DNA of 64,000 nucleotides. Source: Paracoccus solventivorans. Lineage in GTDB: Bacteria; Pseudomonadota; Alphaproteobacteria; Rhodobacterales; Rhodobacteraceae. Where the stretch lies: positions 1 through 64,000 of the forward strand of contig NZ_FRCK01000004.1 of the NCBI RefSeq assembly GCF_900142875.1. Reading direction: 5' to 3'. Below, piece by piece: positions 27,406 through 37,339 of this stretch. Position numbers and translations under genes: made by a program. Numbering within the stretch: the stretch's first letter is position 1; every line of letters begins with the position of its first letter. Below the pieces are notes generated by a model. The model worked only from the letters and a program-made list of their open reading frames with translations, was not told the origin of the DNA and made no database searches.

Positions 27406-28887
27406 TTAACCGCGCGTCCGCAACCGGGCGATGAAGAAACCGTCCAGCCCCCCCAACCCGGGCCAGTGGTCGGGCCGGGTGCGGATCGCACCCTGCGGGG
27501 TGATCCATTCGGCCGGCCAGTCACCGGGGTCCGGGGGCTCGACCGCCAGCCCGGGATGGCGGGCCAGCGCGGCCTCCAGCTGGCGCTCGCCCTCGGCCGG
27601 GTGCAGGGAACAAACCGCATAGACCAGCCGCCCGCCCGGTTTCAGCAAGCCGGCGGCGTGGTCGATCAGCTGCGCCTGCAGGCGCACGAGGTCGGGGATC
27701 ATCGCGCCGTCGCGGATCAGCGGCAGCTCGGGGTGGCGGCGAATGGTGCCGGTGGCCGAACAGGGCGCGTCCAGCAGCACCGCATCCAGCGCCGCGGGCG
27801 GGGCCCAGTCCAGCGCATCGGCGGCCACCGTCTCGGCCTCCAGCCCGACGCGGGACAGGTTCTCGGCCAGCCGCGCCAGCCGCTGCGGTGACAGGTCGAT
27901 GGCGGTGACACGCGCCCCGGCAGCGGCCAGCTGCATGGTCTTGCCGCCCGGCGCGGCACATAGATCGGCGACGGTTTCGCCCGGACGCGGCGCCAGCAGC
28001 CGCACCGGCAGCGCCGCAGCGGCATCCTGCACCCACCAATCGCCCTCGGCGTAACCGGGCAGCGCCGTGACCTGCGTGCCGGCGGGCAGGCGGTGGCTGC
28101 CGGTCGGCAGCGCCTCGCCCGACACCGGCGCGCCGGGTGCGCGCGGGGTCAGGTCCAGCGCCGCGCCACGCTCATGCGCGGCCTCGATGGCGGCGGCGAT
28201 CTCCTCGCCCCATTCCGTCACCACCGGGCGGCGCAGCCAGTCGGGCAGGCGCGGCGGCGCGGCTTCCTCCCACGCCGCCTGCCCCTCGGCGGCACGGCGC
28301 AGCACCGCGTTCACCATCCCCGCCGCGGCCTTGGCCTTGGCGCCGCCGGACCGCGCCAGCGCCACCGCGGCATTGACCGCGCCATGCGGCGCCTCGGCCC
28401 CGGCCAGCATCTCGGTCACCGCCAGCTGCAACAGGTCCATCACCTCGGGCCGCGGCCGGCGGTCGATCAGCCCGGCCAGCACCGCCTCGGATCGGCTGCG
28501 GTGACGCAAGGTCATGGCGGCAAGCCTGCGGGCGCGGGCGCGCTCGGCCGGGCTCAGCTCGGCCAGCGCCTCCTCGCCTTCGGCCAGGGTCGCGCCCTCG
28601 CGCACCGCCGCCAGCAGCCGCAGCGCCCCGCGCCGCGCGGCATGGGGCGCGGGCTGCGCCCTGCCCTCGCCCGGGTCCTTGCGGCCGCCCGGCGGCTTGC
28701 GCCCGGGCTTCTTCGCCGCAGCGACACGCTTGGCAGCTTCTCCATTATCCAAATATCCCGGGGGGGCCGCCGCAGGCGGCGGGGGCAGCGCCCCCGGCTG
28801 CCGTGCCGGATCGACCGCCGCGCGCCGCTTCGGCCGCGCCTCGCCACCGGCCGTTTCCCGGCGCTCATCGTCGTTTCGCTTGCCCAT
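27406..28887 (-). CDS. rsmB: 16S rRNA (cytosine-967) methyltransferase RsmB-like
   Basis: SAM-dependent RNA m5C methyltransferase. From about residue 84 there is a NusB-like RNA-binding domain (RRGALRLLAAVREGATLAEG and on), then the catalytic domain with SAM motif DLCAAPGGKTMQLA, motif IV DAPCSATGTIRRHPEL and motif VI YAVCSLHPAEGE, giving both catalytic Cys residues. The 493-residue protein has an unusual N-terminal extension of about 80 residues, low-complexity Arg/Pro/Ala. Residues about 29-51 of it are encoded by a dispersed hairpin/GATATTT repeat inserted in frame. GGGGG is close to the ATG at 28887. Confidence 0.93.
   Translation of the reverse strand: MGKRNDDERRETAGGEARPKRRAAVDPARQPGALPPPPAAAPPGYLDNGEAAKRVAAAKKPGRKPPGGRKDPGEGRAQPAPHAARRGALRLLAAVREGATLAEGEEALAELSPAERARARRLAAMTLRHRSRSEAVLAGLIDRRPRPEVMDLLQLAVTEMLAGAEAPHGAVNAAVALARSGGAKAKAAAGMVNAVLRRAAEGQAAWEEAAPPRLPDWLRRPVVTEWGEEIAAAIEAAHERGAALDLTPRAPGAPVSGEALPTGSHRLPAGTQVTALPGYAEGDWWVQDAAAALPVRLLAPRPGETVADLCAAPGGKTMQLAAAGARVTAIDLSPQRLARLAENLSRVGLEAETVAADALDWAPPAALDAVLLDAPCSATGTIRRHPELPLIRDGAMIPDLVRLQAQLIDHAAGLLKPGGRLVYAVCSLHPAEGERQLEAALARHPGLAVEPPDPGDWPAEWITPQGAIRTRPDHWPGLGGLDGFFIARLRTRG
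28736..28801 (-). repeat. Repeat element translated inside rsmB
   Basis: On the minus strand: CCGGGGGCGCTGCCCCC, a second GCCGCCTGCGGCGGC stem, then CCCCCCGGGATATTTGG and ATAATGGAGAAG. This is the plan of the intergenic elements at 16443, 24068 and 63690, but here it is read in frame as PGALPPPPAAAPPGYLDN. It lies in a disordered region before the NusB-like domain. Confidence 0.7.
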
Positions 28888-28945
28888 TGCCCCCGCGGTC
28901 CCTAGCTAGACCCTGAACCGATACGCAATCAGCGCAGGGTTTTCC

Positions 28946-29158
28946 ATGACCACGCAGACCGAAGCCGCCCCGACCCCGGAAGATCGCCCCGAATGGGCGC
29001 ATCTGCCGCCCGCCGCCCGCCGCGCCCTGGCCGAGGCCGAGGAGCGCCGCCGCACCGCGCCGCCGCTGGCGCTTGCCCCCGAACTCGGCGGCCGCGACGG
29101 CCCCGAGCCGGTGCGCTACGGCGACTACGAACGCAAGGGAATCGCCGTCGACTTCTAG
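28946..29158 (+). CDS. Succinate dehydrogenase assembly factor 4-like protein (DUF1674)
   Basis: A 70-residue protein ending GGRDGPEPVRYGDYERKGIA then VDF, the conserved C-terminal motif of DUF1674/SdhAF4. SdhAF4 binds flavinylated SdhA and protects it before complex II assembly; the bacterial homologues are believed to act the same way. The N-terminal half is charged and low complexity, as in the family. It is divergent from rsmB, a neighbour pair I recall as common in alphaproteobacteria. It is followed by dadA on the other strand, 10 bases away. Confidence 0.88.
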   Translation: MTTQTEAAPTPEDRPEWAHLPPAARRALAEAEERRRTAPPLALAPELGGRDGPEPVRYGDYERKGIAVDF

Positions 29159-29168
29159 GCGCGGGGCC

Positions 29169-30470
29169 TCAGGCCGGCGCCGTCTGCGACAGCGGCCGGG
29201 CGCGCCCGGCACCGCCGCGCAGATAGCGCGCATACCCCAGGTCGTCGGCGCGGATCTCGGGCTGCCGGCCGCTGATCAGGTCGGCGATCAGCCGCCCCGA
29301 GCCCGCCGCCATCGTCCAGCCCAGCGTGCCGTGCCCGGTGTTCAGCCACAGGTTCCCGACCGGGGTCGCCCCCACGATCGGGGTCCCGTCGGGCGTCATC
29401 GGCCGCAGCCCGGTCCAGAACGTGGCCTTGTCCAGATCGCCGGCGCCGCCGAACAGCTCGCCCACCGATTTCGCCAGCGTCGCCCGCCGCCGCGGCGACA
29501 GCGACAGGTCGAACCCGGCCAGTTCCGCCAGCCCGCCCACGCGGATGCGGTCGCCCAGCCGGGTGATCGCCACCTTGTAGGTTTCGTCCATCACCGTGCT
29601 GACCGGGGCGCGGCTTTCGTCGACGATGGGGATGGTCAGCGAATAGCCCTTGACCGGATGCACCGGCAGCCGCAGCCCCAGCGGCGCGACCAGCGGCGGC
29701 GAATAGCTGCCCAGCGCCACCACGAACCCGTCCGCCACCAGCCGCCCGGCCGAGGTCTGCACCGCCTCGATCCGCGACGCCGTGCCTTCCAGTGCGTGGA
29801 TGCTGGTGTCGTAAAGGAAGCGGACCCCCTCGGCCGCGGCCATCGCCGCCAGCGACTGGGTAAAGATCAGGCAGTCGCCGGTCTCGTCCCCCGGCAGGCG
29901 CAGCCCGCCCTTCAGCAGGTGGCGGGCATGGGCCAGCCCCGGCTCGACCGCGACGCAGCCGGCGGCGTCCAGAACCTCATGCGCCACGCCGTCGCTGCGC
30001 AGCACCTCGATGTCCTTGGCCACCGCGCGCAGCTGCTTGTCCTCGCGGAACACCTGCAGCGTGCCTTGGGTACGCTCGTCGTAGCGGATCCCGGTCTCCG
30101 CCCGCAGCGCGCCCAGGCATTCGCGCGAATACATCGCCAGCCGCATCATCCGCGACTTGTTGGTGGCATAGGCGCCCGAAGTGCAGTTCCCCAGCATCTG
30201 CAGCATCCAGCGCGCCCGCGCCCGATCGGCCGAGGCGTGCAGCACCAGCGGCGCATGGCGCTGGAACAGCCATTTCAGCGCCTTTTGCGGGATCCCCGGC
30301 GCCGCCCATGGGGTCGAGTAGCCCGGCGAGATCTCGCCGGCATTGGCGAACGAGGTCTCCAGCGCCGCGGCGGGCTGACGGTCCACCACCGTCACCTCGT
30401 GCCCGGCACGGGCGAGATACCAGGCGCTGGTGACGCCGATCACGCCGGCGCCCAGGATGATGATCTTCAT
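29169..30470 (-). CDS. dadA: D-amino acid dehydrogenase, small subunit type
   Basis: FAD-dependent membrane-associated dehydrogenase that converts D-amino acids (chiefly D-alanine) to 2-oxo acids and ammonia, feeding electrons to quinone. The 433-residue protein begins [20 protein letters not shown] (Rossmann dinucleotide motif), has [19 protein letters not shown] near residue 41, a DadA hallmark, and the C-terminal FAD block [14 protein letters not shown]...[22 protein letters not shown] precedes the ATG. There is no alr/dadX neighbour. It lies convergent with the SdhAF4-like gene with only 10 bases between stops. Confidence 0.94.
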   Translation of the reverse strand: MKIIILGAGVIGVTSAWYLARAGHEVTVVDRQPAAALETSFANAGEISPGYSTPWAAPGIPQKALKWLFQRHAPLVLHASADRARARWMLQMLGNCTSGAYATNKSRMMRLAMYSRECLGALRAETGIRYDERTQGTLQVFREDKQLRAVAKDIEVLRSDGVAHEVLDAAGCVAVEPGLAHARHLLKGGLRLPGDETGDCLIFTQSLAAMAAAEGVRFLYDTSIHALEGTASRIEAVQTSAGRLVADGFVVALGSYSPPLVAPLGLRLPVHPVKGYSLTIPIVDESRAPVSTVMDETYKVAITRLGDRIRVGGLAELAGFDLSLSPRRRATLAKSVGELFGGAGDLDKATFWTGLRPMTPDGTPIVGATPVGNLWLNTGHGTLGWTMAAGSGRLIADLISGRQPEIRADDLGYARYLRGGAGRARPLSQTAPA

Positions 30471-30778
30471 GGCAGCAATCCTCCCCACGGGATATTGCAC
30501 CGAAGATCGTCCCACCGACGCGGAATGTGCTGCCTGAATTGCCCGGATCTGGCGCAATAGGCGCAAGTTCCTCCGAGATATCTGCAAAACCACGCAACGC
30601 TCTTGCGCTGCATTGCAGCAGGGCCGCGAATCGTCCCCCGCGGGGCGCGGTCCCGGCCGCGCCGCGGCCGCATGGGTATTTGGACCAGAAAGAAGTCACT
30701 CGCCCCCGCAAGACCGCGGCAGGGCTTCTTTCTGGTTCAAATACCCTGCGACGGCGCAGACAGGCGCAGCCTTGCCGG
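30471..30778. other. Intergenic region between dapB and dadA
   Basis: The 308-base gap holds two things: a near-perfect long palindromic repeat (30674-30746) near the dapB 3' end, and a small inverted repeat GCTGCA-T-TGCAGC (30607-30619) about 140 bases before dadA that could be a regulator site. No gene is visible. Confidence 0.5.
30674..30746. repeat. Long-arm palindromic element, copy 1
   Basis: Left arm 30674-30695 (GGGTATTTGG then ACCAGAAAGAAG) and right arm 30725-30746 are inverted copies of 22 bases with one mismatch, loop of 29 bases starting TCACT. The arms are nearly identical to those at 33764 and 45540. As RNA it would make a strong hairpin just after dapB. Confidence 0.9.
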
Positions 30779-31594
30779 TTACAGACCCAGCACGTCCGCC
30801 ATGTCGTATTCCCCCGGCCCCTTGTCCTGTCCCCACAGCGCCGCGCGCAGGGCGCCGCGGGCAAAGATGGCACGGTCGGTGGCCAGGTGGCGCAGCACCA
30901 CCCGCTCGCCGTCGGCGGCAAAGATCACGTCATGCTCGCCGACGATATCGCCGCCGCGGATCGCCGAGAACCCGATCGAGCCCGGCACCCGCGCGCCGGT
31001 GATCCCCTCGCGCGCGGGCACCCGCAGCGTCTCGAACGGGGCGCGGCGGCCCTCGGCGGCGGCCTCGCCCAGCATCAGCGCGGTGCCCGAGGGCGCGTCG
31101 ACCTTATGGCGGTGGTGCGCCTCGACGATCTCGATGTCCCAGTCCTCGCCCAGCGCCGCGGCCACCCGCCGGGTCAGCCCGACCAGCAGGTTCACCCCCA
31201 GGCTCATGTTCCCGGCCCGGACGATCGGCGCATGGCGGGCGGCGGCGGCGATGCGGCGCAAGTCGTCCGCGTCCAGCCCGGTAGTGCCGATCACATGCAC
31301 CGCCCGCGCCTGCGCCGTAAGTTCCGCATAGGCCACCGTCGCGGCCGGAGAGGTGAAATCGATCAGCGCCTGCGCCTGCGCGATGGTCGCCACCGCGTCG
31401 TCGCTGACCGCGATCCCCAGCGCCGCGCCGCCCATGGCGGTGCCCAGGTCCTGCCCCACCCAGGGATGCCCCGCGCGTTCCAGCGCACCCGCCAGCCGGC
31501 ATGCGTCCGATTCCAGCACCGCCTGCGCCAGCATCCGTCCCATGCGGCCCGACACGCCCGCCACCACGATCCCGGGCTTGTGCATCTGATCCAT
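30779..31594 (-). CDS. dapB: 4-hydroxy-tetrahydrodipicolinate reductase
   Basis: NAD(P)H-dependent step of lysine/diaminopimelate synthesis. The 271-residue protein has the dinucleotide motif [12 protein letters not shown], the loop [12 protein letters not shown] and the catalytic block [20 protein letters not shown] (His and Lys of the active site). The ATG at 31594 follows AAGGGGGA by four bases. It is divergent from rbfA with a 67-base gap. dapF is elsewhere in this window, not in the same operon. Confidence 0.96.
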   Translation of the reverse strand: MDQMHKPGIVVAGVSGRMGRMLAQAVLESDACRLAGALERAGHPWVGQDLGTAMGGAALGIAVSDDAVATIAQAQALIDFTSPAATVAYAELTAQARAVHVIGTTGLDADDLRRIAAAARHAPIVRAGNMSLGVNLLVGLTRRVAAALGEDWDIEIVEAHHRHKVDAPSGTALMLGEAAAEGRRAPFETLRVPAREGITGARVPGSIGFSAIRGGDIVGEHDVIFAADGERVVLRHLATDRAIFARGALRAALWGQDKGPGEYDMADVLGL

Positions 31595-31661
31595 CGCATC
31601 CCCCTTTTGGCAAAGCTCTAGCCCGTTGCGGCGGACCCTGCGACCCCCTAGATGGGGGCTC

Positions 31662-32090
31662 ATGGCAAACAATCGCTTCCAGTCCGGTCACGGCCCCTCG
31701 CAGCGCCAGCTGCGCGTGGGCGAGCTGATCCGGCGCACGCTGTCCGACGTGCTGGCGCGCGGCGACGTGCACGACCCGGATCTGAACCGCCACTCAATCA
31801 CCGTGGGCGAGGTGCGGACCTCGCCCGACCTCAAGGTGGCGACGGCCTATGTGCTGCCGCTGGGCGGGCATGGCGCGGACGAGGCGCTCGAGGCGCTGCG
31901 CCGCAATGCGCGCGAACTGCGCCATCTGGTCGCCCGCGGCCTGACGCTGAAATACGCGCCCAGCCTGCGCTTCGTGCTGGACGAGACCTTCGACCGCATG
32001 GACGACACCCGCCGCATCCTGTCCGACGAGCGCGTGCGCCGCGATGTCGAGCGTGCGGATGACGGGGACGACGAGGACGATGATCGCTGA
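31662..32090 (+). CDS. rbfA: 30S ribosome-binding factor A
   Basis: Small KH-fold protein (142 residues) that binds late 30S precursors and helps mature the 16S rRNA 5' end, also needed for cold adaptation. Family blocks: [40 protein letters not shown] and [19 protein letters not shown]. The C-terminus is very acidic ([10 protein letters not shown]), a common RbfA tail. GGGGG precedes the ATG. It overlaps the next gene by 11 bases and forms an operon with the NAGPA-like gene and truB. Confidence 0.95.
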   Translation: MANNRFQSGHGPSQRQLRVGELIRRTLSDVLARGDVHDPDLNRHSITVGEVRTSPDLKVATAYVLPLGGHGADEALEALRRNARELRHLVARGLTLKYAPSLRFVLDETFDRMDDTRRILSDERVRRDVERADDGDDEDDDR

Positions 32091-32835
32091 TCTCAGGCGC
32101 CGGCTGGGGCTTGCGATGGGCGCGCTGGTGGCGATGACCCTGCCCGCACTGGCCGACATCTGCGAGACGCAGGAGTTCGAGGGCGTGCGCTACGCCGTCT
32201 GCACCGTCACCGGCGACCGGCAGGACCGGCTGCGGCTGTGGCTGGACGACGCCGACGGCCGCCCGCTGGGCGAGTTCCGCGCCGTGCGCCAGCGTCTTGC
32301 CCCCGGCGAGGTGCTGGATTTCGCCATGAACGCGGGGATGTATCATGCGGACCTGTCCCCGGTCGGGCTGTTCCGCTCGAACGAGGCGGAACGGGGCCAG
32401 GTTGTCACCGCGGGCGGCGGCGGCAATTTCGGGCTGCTGCCGAACGGGGTGTTCTGCGTGGGTGCGAAAGCCCCGTTCCAGGTGATCGAAAGCCGCCGCT
32501 TTGCCAGGGTGCAGCCGCAGTGCCGGCTGGCGACCCAATCCGGCCCGCTGCTGCTGATCGACGGCGAGCTGCACCCGCGCTTCCTGCCCGACAGCGACAG
32601 CCGTTACATCCGCAACGGCGTCGGCGTGTCGCGCGACATGGCAACGGCGTGGTTCGCGATCTCGGACCGGGCGGTCACCTTTCACCAGTTCGCGCGGTTC
32701 TTCCGCGACGGGCTGGGCGCGCGCAATGCGCTGTATTTCGACGGCTCGATCAGCCGGCTTTACGCGCCCGCGCTGGGCCGGGCCGATTGGGGCCGGCGGA
32801 TGGGTCCGATCATCGGCTATGTGAGCACCCCCTGA
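32080..32835 (+). CDS. Exported phosphodiester glycosidase-like protein (NAGPA/DUF2233 domain)
   Basis: A 251-residue protein with an N-terminal signal ([21 protein letters not shown]) and one NAGPA-type domain: [47 protein letters not shown] and [14 protein letters not shown]. In this family the conserved Asn, Asp and Gly residues form the active site of phosphodiester glycosidases, but bacterial members mostly lack known substrates. It is sandwiched between rbfA (11-base overlap) and truB (TGATG overlap), so it is expressed with ribosome-maturation genes, an odd place for an exported enzyme. Confidence 0.82.
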   Translation: MIADLRRRLGLAMGALVAMTLPALADICETQEFEGVRYAVCTVTGDRQDRLRLWLDDADGRPLGEFRAVRQRLAPGEVLDFAMNAGMYHADLSPVGLFRSNEAERGQVVTAGGGGNFGLLPNGVFCVGAKAPFQVIESRRFARVQPQCRLATQSGPLLLIDGELHPRFLPDSDSRYIRNGVGVSRDMATAWFAISDRAVTFHQFARFFRDGLGARNALYFDGSISRLYAPALGRADWGRRMGPIIGYVSTP

Positions 32836-33728
32836 TGGCACGAAAGAAGGGCCGCGAGATTTCCGGCTGGCTGCTGGTGGACAAGCCCGCAGGCGTGGGC
32901 TCGACCGATGTGGTCGGGCGCGTGCGCTGGGCGCTGGACGCGAAAAAGGCCGGCCACGCCGGCACGCTGGACCCCGATGCAACCGGGCTGCTGGCGGTGG
33001 CGCTGGGCGAGGCGACCAAGACCGTGCCTTACCTGACCGAGGCGCTGAAGGCCTATGATTTCACGGTGAACTGGGGGGCGGAGACCGCGACCGACGACGC
33101 CGCGGGCGAGGTGCTGCGCCGCTCGGATGCCCGCCCCTCGGCGCAGGCGATCCAGGACGCGCTGCCCGCATTCCGCGGCCAGATCATGCAGGTGCCGCCC
33201 GCGGTGTCCGCCGTCAAGGTGGACGGGGCGCGCGCCTATACCCTTGCGCGCGAGGGCGAGGATTTCACCCTTGCCGCCCGGCCGCTGTGGGTCGAGGAAC
33301 TGACGCTGACCGGGGCCCGCGACGATCAGGCCGATCTGCGGCTGGTCTGCGGCAAGGGCGGCTATGTCCGCGCCATCGCCCGCGATCTGGGCCGGGCGCT
33401 GGGGTGCCTCGGCCATGTCCACAGCCTGCGCCGGGTCTGGTCGGGCCCCTTCGACGTGGCCGAGGCGATCCCGTTCGAGCGGATCGACCGCGCCGCGCAG
33501 GCACAGCTGGAAGGGGCGCTGCTGCCGATCCAGGCGGCACTCGACCTGCCGCAGATGCGCGCCTCCGACCAGGGCGCGGCCCGCATCGCCAACGGCAACC
33601 CGGGGCAGGTGCTGGACCATGAAGATTACGGGGCCGAGGTCTGGGTCAGCCACCAGGGCCGGGCCATCGCCATCGGCCGCTACATGGGGGGCGAGGTCCA
33701 CCCCTCGCGCGTGTTCGTGCGGCCCTGA
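32835..33728 (+). CDS. truB: tRNA pseudouridine-55 synthase
   Basis: Makes the universal pseudouridine 55 in the T-loop of tRNAs. The 297-residue protein has [11 protein letters not shown], the catalytic Asp in [14 protein letters not shown], the loop [18 protein letters not shown] and [15 protein letters not shown]. The start overlaps the previous stop (TGATG). rpsO usually follows truB; here it does not. The gene ends before a palindromic element that separates it from a convergent MFS gene. Confidence 0.96.
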   Translation: MARKKGREISGWLLVDKPAGVGSTDVVGRVRWALDAKKAGHAGTLDPDATGLLAVALGEATKTVPYLTEALKAYDFTVNWGAETATDDAAGEVLRRSDARPSAQAIQDALPAFRGQIMQVPPAVSAVKVDGARAYTLAREGEDFTLAARPLWVEELTLTGARDDQADLRLVCGKGGYVRAIARDLGRALGCLGHVHSLRRVWSGPFDVAEAIPFERIDRAAQAQLEGALLPIQAALDLPQMRASDQGAARIANGNPGQVLDHEDYGAEVWVSHQGRAIAIGRYMGGEVHPSRVFVRP

Positions 33729-33763
33729 GCCTGCGGGCCTGCGTCCCTCGTTACCGTTGCAAC

Positions 33764-33823
33764 GGGTATTTGAGCCAGAAAGAAGCCCGCCGCTTTGGTG
33801 ACTTCTTTCTGGTCCAAATACCC
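33764..33823. repeat. Long-arm palindromic element, copy 2
   Basis: Arms 33764-33785 (GGGTATTTGA then GCCAGAAAGAAG) and 33802-33823 are 22-base inverted copies with two mismatches, 16-base loop. It stands alone between the 3' ends of truB and the MFS gene, in the place of a two-way terminator. Relative to copies 1 and 3 its loop is inverted (GGTGA before the right arm). Confidence 0.9.
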
Positions 33824-33846
33824 ATGCGGCGGCGACGCCAGGCGGG

Positions 33847-35163
33847 TCAGGCGATCGAGACGCCGCGGGTTTCGCGCCCGATGGCGAATGACAGCACCGC
33901 CGCCAGCACCAGAAGCGCCGCGAACAGTCCGATCATCGCGTTGAAGTCGCTGGTCGCCAGCACCGCCAGCACCGAGGGCGCGGCCAGCCCGCCCAGCCGC
34001 GCGATCGCCCCGGCCATGCCCATGCCGGTGGCGCGCAGCGTGGTCGGATAGACCTCGGGGGTCAGGGCGTAAAGCGCGCCCCAGGTGCCCAGCAGCGCAA
34101 AGCTCATCAGCATCAGCGCCCCGGCGACCAGCAGCGCCGAGCCGGCGGTGACGAAGGCAAGACAGCCCAGCGCCGACAGCATCAGGAAGATGCGCAGCGT
34201 CCGCTGCCGCCCCCAATTGTCCACCCCCCAGGCCGCCAGCGCATAGCCGGGCAGCTGCGCCAAGGCGAGCACCACCAGGAAGCCATAGCCGCGGACAAAG
34301 CCGAAGCCCTCGGTCGCCAGCTTGCCGGGCAGCCAGACGAAGACGCCGTAATAGCTGAGCGACACCAGGAACCACACCGACAGCACCGCCAGCGTGGTGC
34401 GGGCAAGCCCGGGGGCAAGGATGCCGCCCGCCGGCGTGGGCGCGGTGGGCGGCAGGATCAGCCGCGCGCCCTCGGGCAGGGCGGGGGCGCCGTTGGCCAC
34501 CCGCACCCGGTTGATGATCGCGCGGGCCTGCGGCTCGCGGTCACGGCGCAGCAGATACATGGGCGATTCCGGCACCCACAGCCGCAGGAAGATCCCGATG
34601 CAGGCCGGCAGCGCCGCGACGATGTAGATCAGCTTCCACGGCGCCCCCAGCGCCCAGGTTGCCGCCGCCCAGGCGGTCAGCGCCACGATCAGCGTGCCCA
34701 GCGCCCAGAACCCCTCCAGCCAGACCAGCCAGCGGCCGCGGTTCTTCGGCGGCAGGAACTCGGCCATCATCGCGTAATCGACCGGCAGCGTGCCGCCCAC
34801 CGCCGCCCCGGTCAGGAAGCGCAGCGCCAGCAGCCACTGGAAATCGGGCGAGAACGCCGAGGCCAGCCCGAACACCGCGTCGCAGGCCACCGTCACGATC
34901 AGCACGTTGCGCCGCCCCACCCGGTCGGCCAGCCGCCCGAACAGCGCAGCCCCCAGGAACATGCCCAGGAAGAACAGCGTCCCGCTTTGCAGCGCCGTGC
35001 GCATGTCGAGCCCGAAGCTCGCCGCGATCGAGGGCGCGGCGAACCCCACCGCCACCACCTGCATCGCATCGGCCGCCCAGACCAGCCCGAAGATCGCCAT
35101 CAGCCGGCGCTGGAAGCGGCCGGCCCCGGCCTCGGACAGGGCGTCGTCGACGGTGATGTTCAT
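33847..35163 (-). CDS. MFS transporter, sugar/metabolite:H+ symporter type
   Basis: Twelve-segment major facilitator carrier, 438 residues. Loop 2-3 motif is GRLADRVGRRNVLIV, loop 6 has PESPMYLLRRDRE, and there is a large cytoplasmic loop between helices 6 and 7; these place it with the sugar/niacin/aromatic-acid type (SV2-like) carriers. The substrate is unknown and no catabolic genes are adjacent. I start at the ATG at 35163, which precedes the first amphipathic segment (NITVDDALSEAGAGRFQRRL). The upstream in-frame stretch crosses the hup terminator. Confidence 0.87.
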   Translation of the reverse strand: MNITVDDALSEAGAGRFQRRLMAIFGLVWAADAMQVVAVGFAAPSIAASFGLDMRTALQSGTLFFLGMFLGAALFGRLADRVGRRNVLIVTVACDAVFGLASAFSPDFQWLLALRFLTGAAVGGTLPVDYAMMAEFLPPKNRGRWLVWLEGFWALGTLIVALTAWAAATWALGAPWKLIYIVAALPACIGIFLRLWVPESPMYLLRRDREPQARAIINRVRVANGAPALPEGARLILPPTAPTPAGGILAPGLARTTLAVLSVWFLVSLSYYGVFVWLPGKLATEGFGFVRGYGFLVVLALAQLPGYALAAWGVDNWGRQRTLRIFLMLSALGCLAFVTAGSALLVAGALMLMSFALLGTWGALYALTPEVYPTTLRATGMGMAGAIARLGGLAAPSVLAVLATSDFNAMIGLFAALLVLAAVLSFAIGRETRGVSIA

Positions 35164-35183
35164 GCTGGGCTCATCCCTGAAAG

Positions 35184-35217
35184 AAAACGAAAAGGGGCCG
35201 CGCCCCGGCGCGACCCC
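35184..35217 (-). terminator. Rho-independent terminator of hup
   Basis: Minus-strand stem GGGGTCGCGCC / GGCGCGGCCCC (one G-U pair, two-base loop) followed by TTTTCGTTTTC. It lies about 30 bases after the hup stop and just before the MFS start. Confidence 0.7.
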
Positions 35218-35245
35218 GATGATCCTGCCCTGCCGGGACAAAGGG

Positions 35246-35545
35246 TCAGGCGTTCACGCTGTCCTTCAGCGCCTTGGCGATGGTGACCTTGACCACCTTG
35301 TCGGCGGGCTTGGTCATCATTTCCTGGGTCTGCGGATTGCGGACCTGACGCTCGGGGCGGGCGCGGCAGGCGACCTTGCCGATACCGGGCAGGGTCAGGG
35401 CGCCGCCCTCGGCCACGGTCCGGGCGACGATCGCCTGAATCGCGTCCAGCGCAGCGGTCGCGGTTTTCTTGTCGCTGCCCATTTCCTCGGCCATCGCAGC
35501 CACCAGCTGCGTCTTGGTCATGGGCTTCGCGGGGGCTGTCGCCAT
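35246..35545 (-). CDS. hup: HU-family DNA-binding protein (variant)
   Basis: Nucleoid protein of 99 residues. The HU/IHF helical dimer core (MTKTQLVAAMAEEMGSDKKT) follows a short MATAPAKP leader. The DNA-binding arm reads ARPERQVRNPQTQEMM, so the canonical GRNPxTG becomes VRNPQTQ, and the GFGxF block is LPGIGKV. The DNA-intercalating Pro is kept in RNP. I recall this variant as a Rhodobacteraceae form alongside a standard HU elsewhere. It has its own terminator. Confidence 0.88.
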   Translation of the reverse strand: MATAPAKPMTKTQLVAAMAEEMGSDKKTATAALDAIQAIVARTVAEGGALTLPGIGKVACRARPERQVRNPQTQEMMTKPADKVVKVTIAKALKDSVNA

Positions 35546-35742
35546 GGGAAACTGTCTCCTCGTTGGTGCGCGCGTTGGGTGCGGGCGTTTCCAGTGCCAG
35601 TTCTTCCTGGCATTTTTCTGCTACAGCCCGTTTCAACCCGCATTTCAAGCCCTTTCGACGCGATTTGCCCGGTTTCCGGCATGAGTTCGCAAGAAATTCC
35701 CGGGCGGTGTGGCCTGATTCCGCCGGTCGCGGGCCTGCTGCG

Positions 35743-37221
35743 TCACAGGAACGCGGTTTCGTGGAAGGATCGCAGCTTGCGCGAGTGCAGCCGCTCGACC
35801 GGCTGCTGGCGCAAAAGCTCCATCGCGCGGACGCCGATGCGCAGGTGGCTGGCGACCTGGCCGCGATAGAATTCGGTGGCCATGCCGGGCAGCTTCAGTT
35901 CCCCATGCAGGGGCTTGTCGCTGACGCACAGCAGCGTGCCGTAGGGGACGCGAAAGCGGAAACCGTTGGCGGCGATGGTGGCGCTTTCCATGTCCAGCGC
36001 GATGGCGCGGCTGAGGCTGAGCCGGTGCACCGGGGTGTCGCGCAATTCCCAGTTGCGGTTGTCGATGGTGGCCACCGTGCCGGTGCGCATGATCCGCTTG
36101 AGCTCGAATCCCTCCAGCCGGGTCACGTCGGCCACCGCATCCTGCAGCGCCACCTGCACCTCGGCCAGCGTCGGCAGCGGCACCCAGACCGGCAGGTCGT
36201 CGTCCAGCACATGGTCCAGCCGCAGATAGGCGTGGGCCAGCACGTAATCCCCCAGCCGCTGGCTGTTGCGCAGCCCGGCGCAGTGGCCGACCATCAGCCA
36301 GGCATGCGGGCGCAGCACCGCGATATGGTCGGTCGCGGTCTTGGCGTTCGACGGCCCCACCCCGATGTTGACCAGGGTGATCCCCTGCCCGTCGGCGCGT
36401 TTCAGGTGATAGGCCGGCATCTGCGGGGATTTCGCGCCGGTGGCGATCACGTCCTCGGGGCGTTCCAGCACCTGATCGCCCGGCGCGACAAAGGCGGTAT
36501 AGCCCGACGCCGGATCGGCCAGCGCCTGCCGGGCGAAGGCCTCGAACTCGTCCACATAGAACTGGTAGTTGGTGAACAGGACGAAGCTCTGGAAATGCTC
36601 GGGCGCGGTGGCGGTGTAATGGGCCAGCCGCGCCAGCGAGTAATCCACCCGCTGCGCGGTAAAGGGGGCCAGCGGCTGGGTGCCGTCATGCGCAGGCTGC
36701 GCCACCCCGTTCACGATGTCGTCGTTGGTGGTTTCCAGATCCGGCACGTCGAACACGTCGCGCAGCGAAAACCGCAGCACCCCTTCCTGCGGCACATTCA
36801 GGTCCGAGCGGGTCGAGACCGCGAAATGCACCGGAATCGGGGTGTCGCTGTCGCCCACCGCCACCGGCACCCCGTGGTTGCGGATCAGCAGCCCGATCTG
36901 CTGGGTCAGATAGTCGCGAAACAGGTCCGGGCGGGTGATGGTCGCGGCATAGCTGCCCGGCAACGCCACATGACCAAAGGCCAGCCGCGTATCCCCATGC
37001 GAATGGCTGGCGGTGGTCAGGCGCAGCTCGGGGTAGAAGGCGCGGAACCGCGCCTGCGGCACTCCGCCGTCCAGCGTGCCCAGAAAGCGGTCCAGCAGCC
37101 AGCCGGTGGCGCGGGTATAAAGTTCCTCCAGCCGGGCGACCGCGGCGGCGGGGTCGGTGAAATATTCGCGCTCGGCCGGCTCGGGGGTCTCGACCGGCAA
37201 GAGACGTGAGGGCTGGTCCAT
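35743..37221 (-). CDS. amn: AMP nucleosidase
   Basis: Splits AMP to adenine and ribose 5-phosphate, helping adjust adenylate pools. The 492-residue protein has the long N-terminal Amn-specific domain ([40 protein letters not shown]) and a C-terminal nucleoside-phosphorylase fold ([57 protein letters not shown]). Length matches the family (about 480-490). AAGGAG lies six bases before the ATG at 37221. Divergent from the luciferase-like gene. Confidence 0.95.
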   Translation of the reverse strand: MDQPSRLLPVETPEPAEREYFTDPAAAVARLEELYTRATGWLLDRFLGTLDGGVPQARFRAFYPELRLTTASHSHGDTRLAFGHVALPGSYAATITRPDLFRDYLTQQIGLLIRNHGVPVAVGDSDTPIPVHFAVSTRSDLNVPQEGVLRFSLRDVFDVPDLETTNDDIVNGVAQPAHDGTQPLAPFTAQRVDYSLARLAHYTATAPEHFQSFVLFTNYQFYVDEFEAFARQALADPASGYTAFVAPGDQVLERPEDVIATGAKSPQMPAYHLKRADGQGITLVNIGVGPSNAKTATDHIAVLRPHAWLMVGHCAGLRNSQRLGDYVLAHAYLRLDHVLDDDLPVWVPLPTLAEVQVALQDAVADVTRLEGFELKRIMRTGTVATIDNRNWELRDTPVHRLSLSRAIALDMESATIAANGFRFRVPYGTLLCVSDKPLHGELKLPGMATEFYRGQVASHLRIGVRAMELLRQQPVERLHSRKLRSFHETAFL

Positions 37222-37339
37222 GCAGGGCTCCTTCCGGGGCTGCTCTCTGGCTCCTGTTTCCGGCGCGACAGTGGCAGGCGCCCCGCGCCGAGGCAAGCAA
37301 CCGCTGGCAAGCGCGCCGCCGCGCGACTATCTGGAAGTC

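Noticed and set aside
35246..35545. HU variant as a new DNA-binding family
   Set aside because: Altered arm motif is notable, but I recall this form as common in Rhodobacteraceae.
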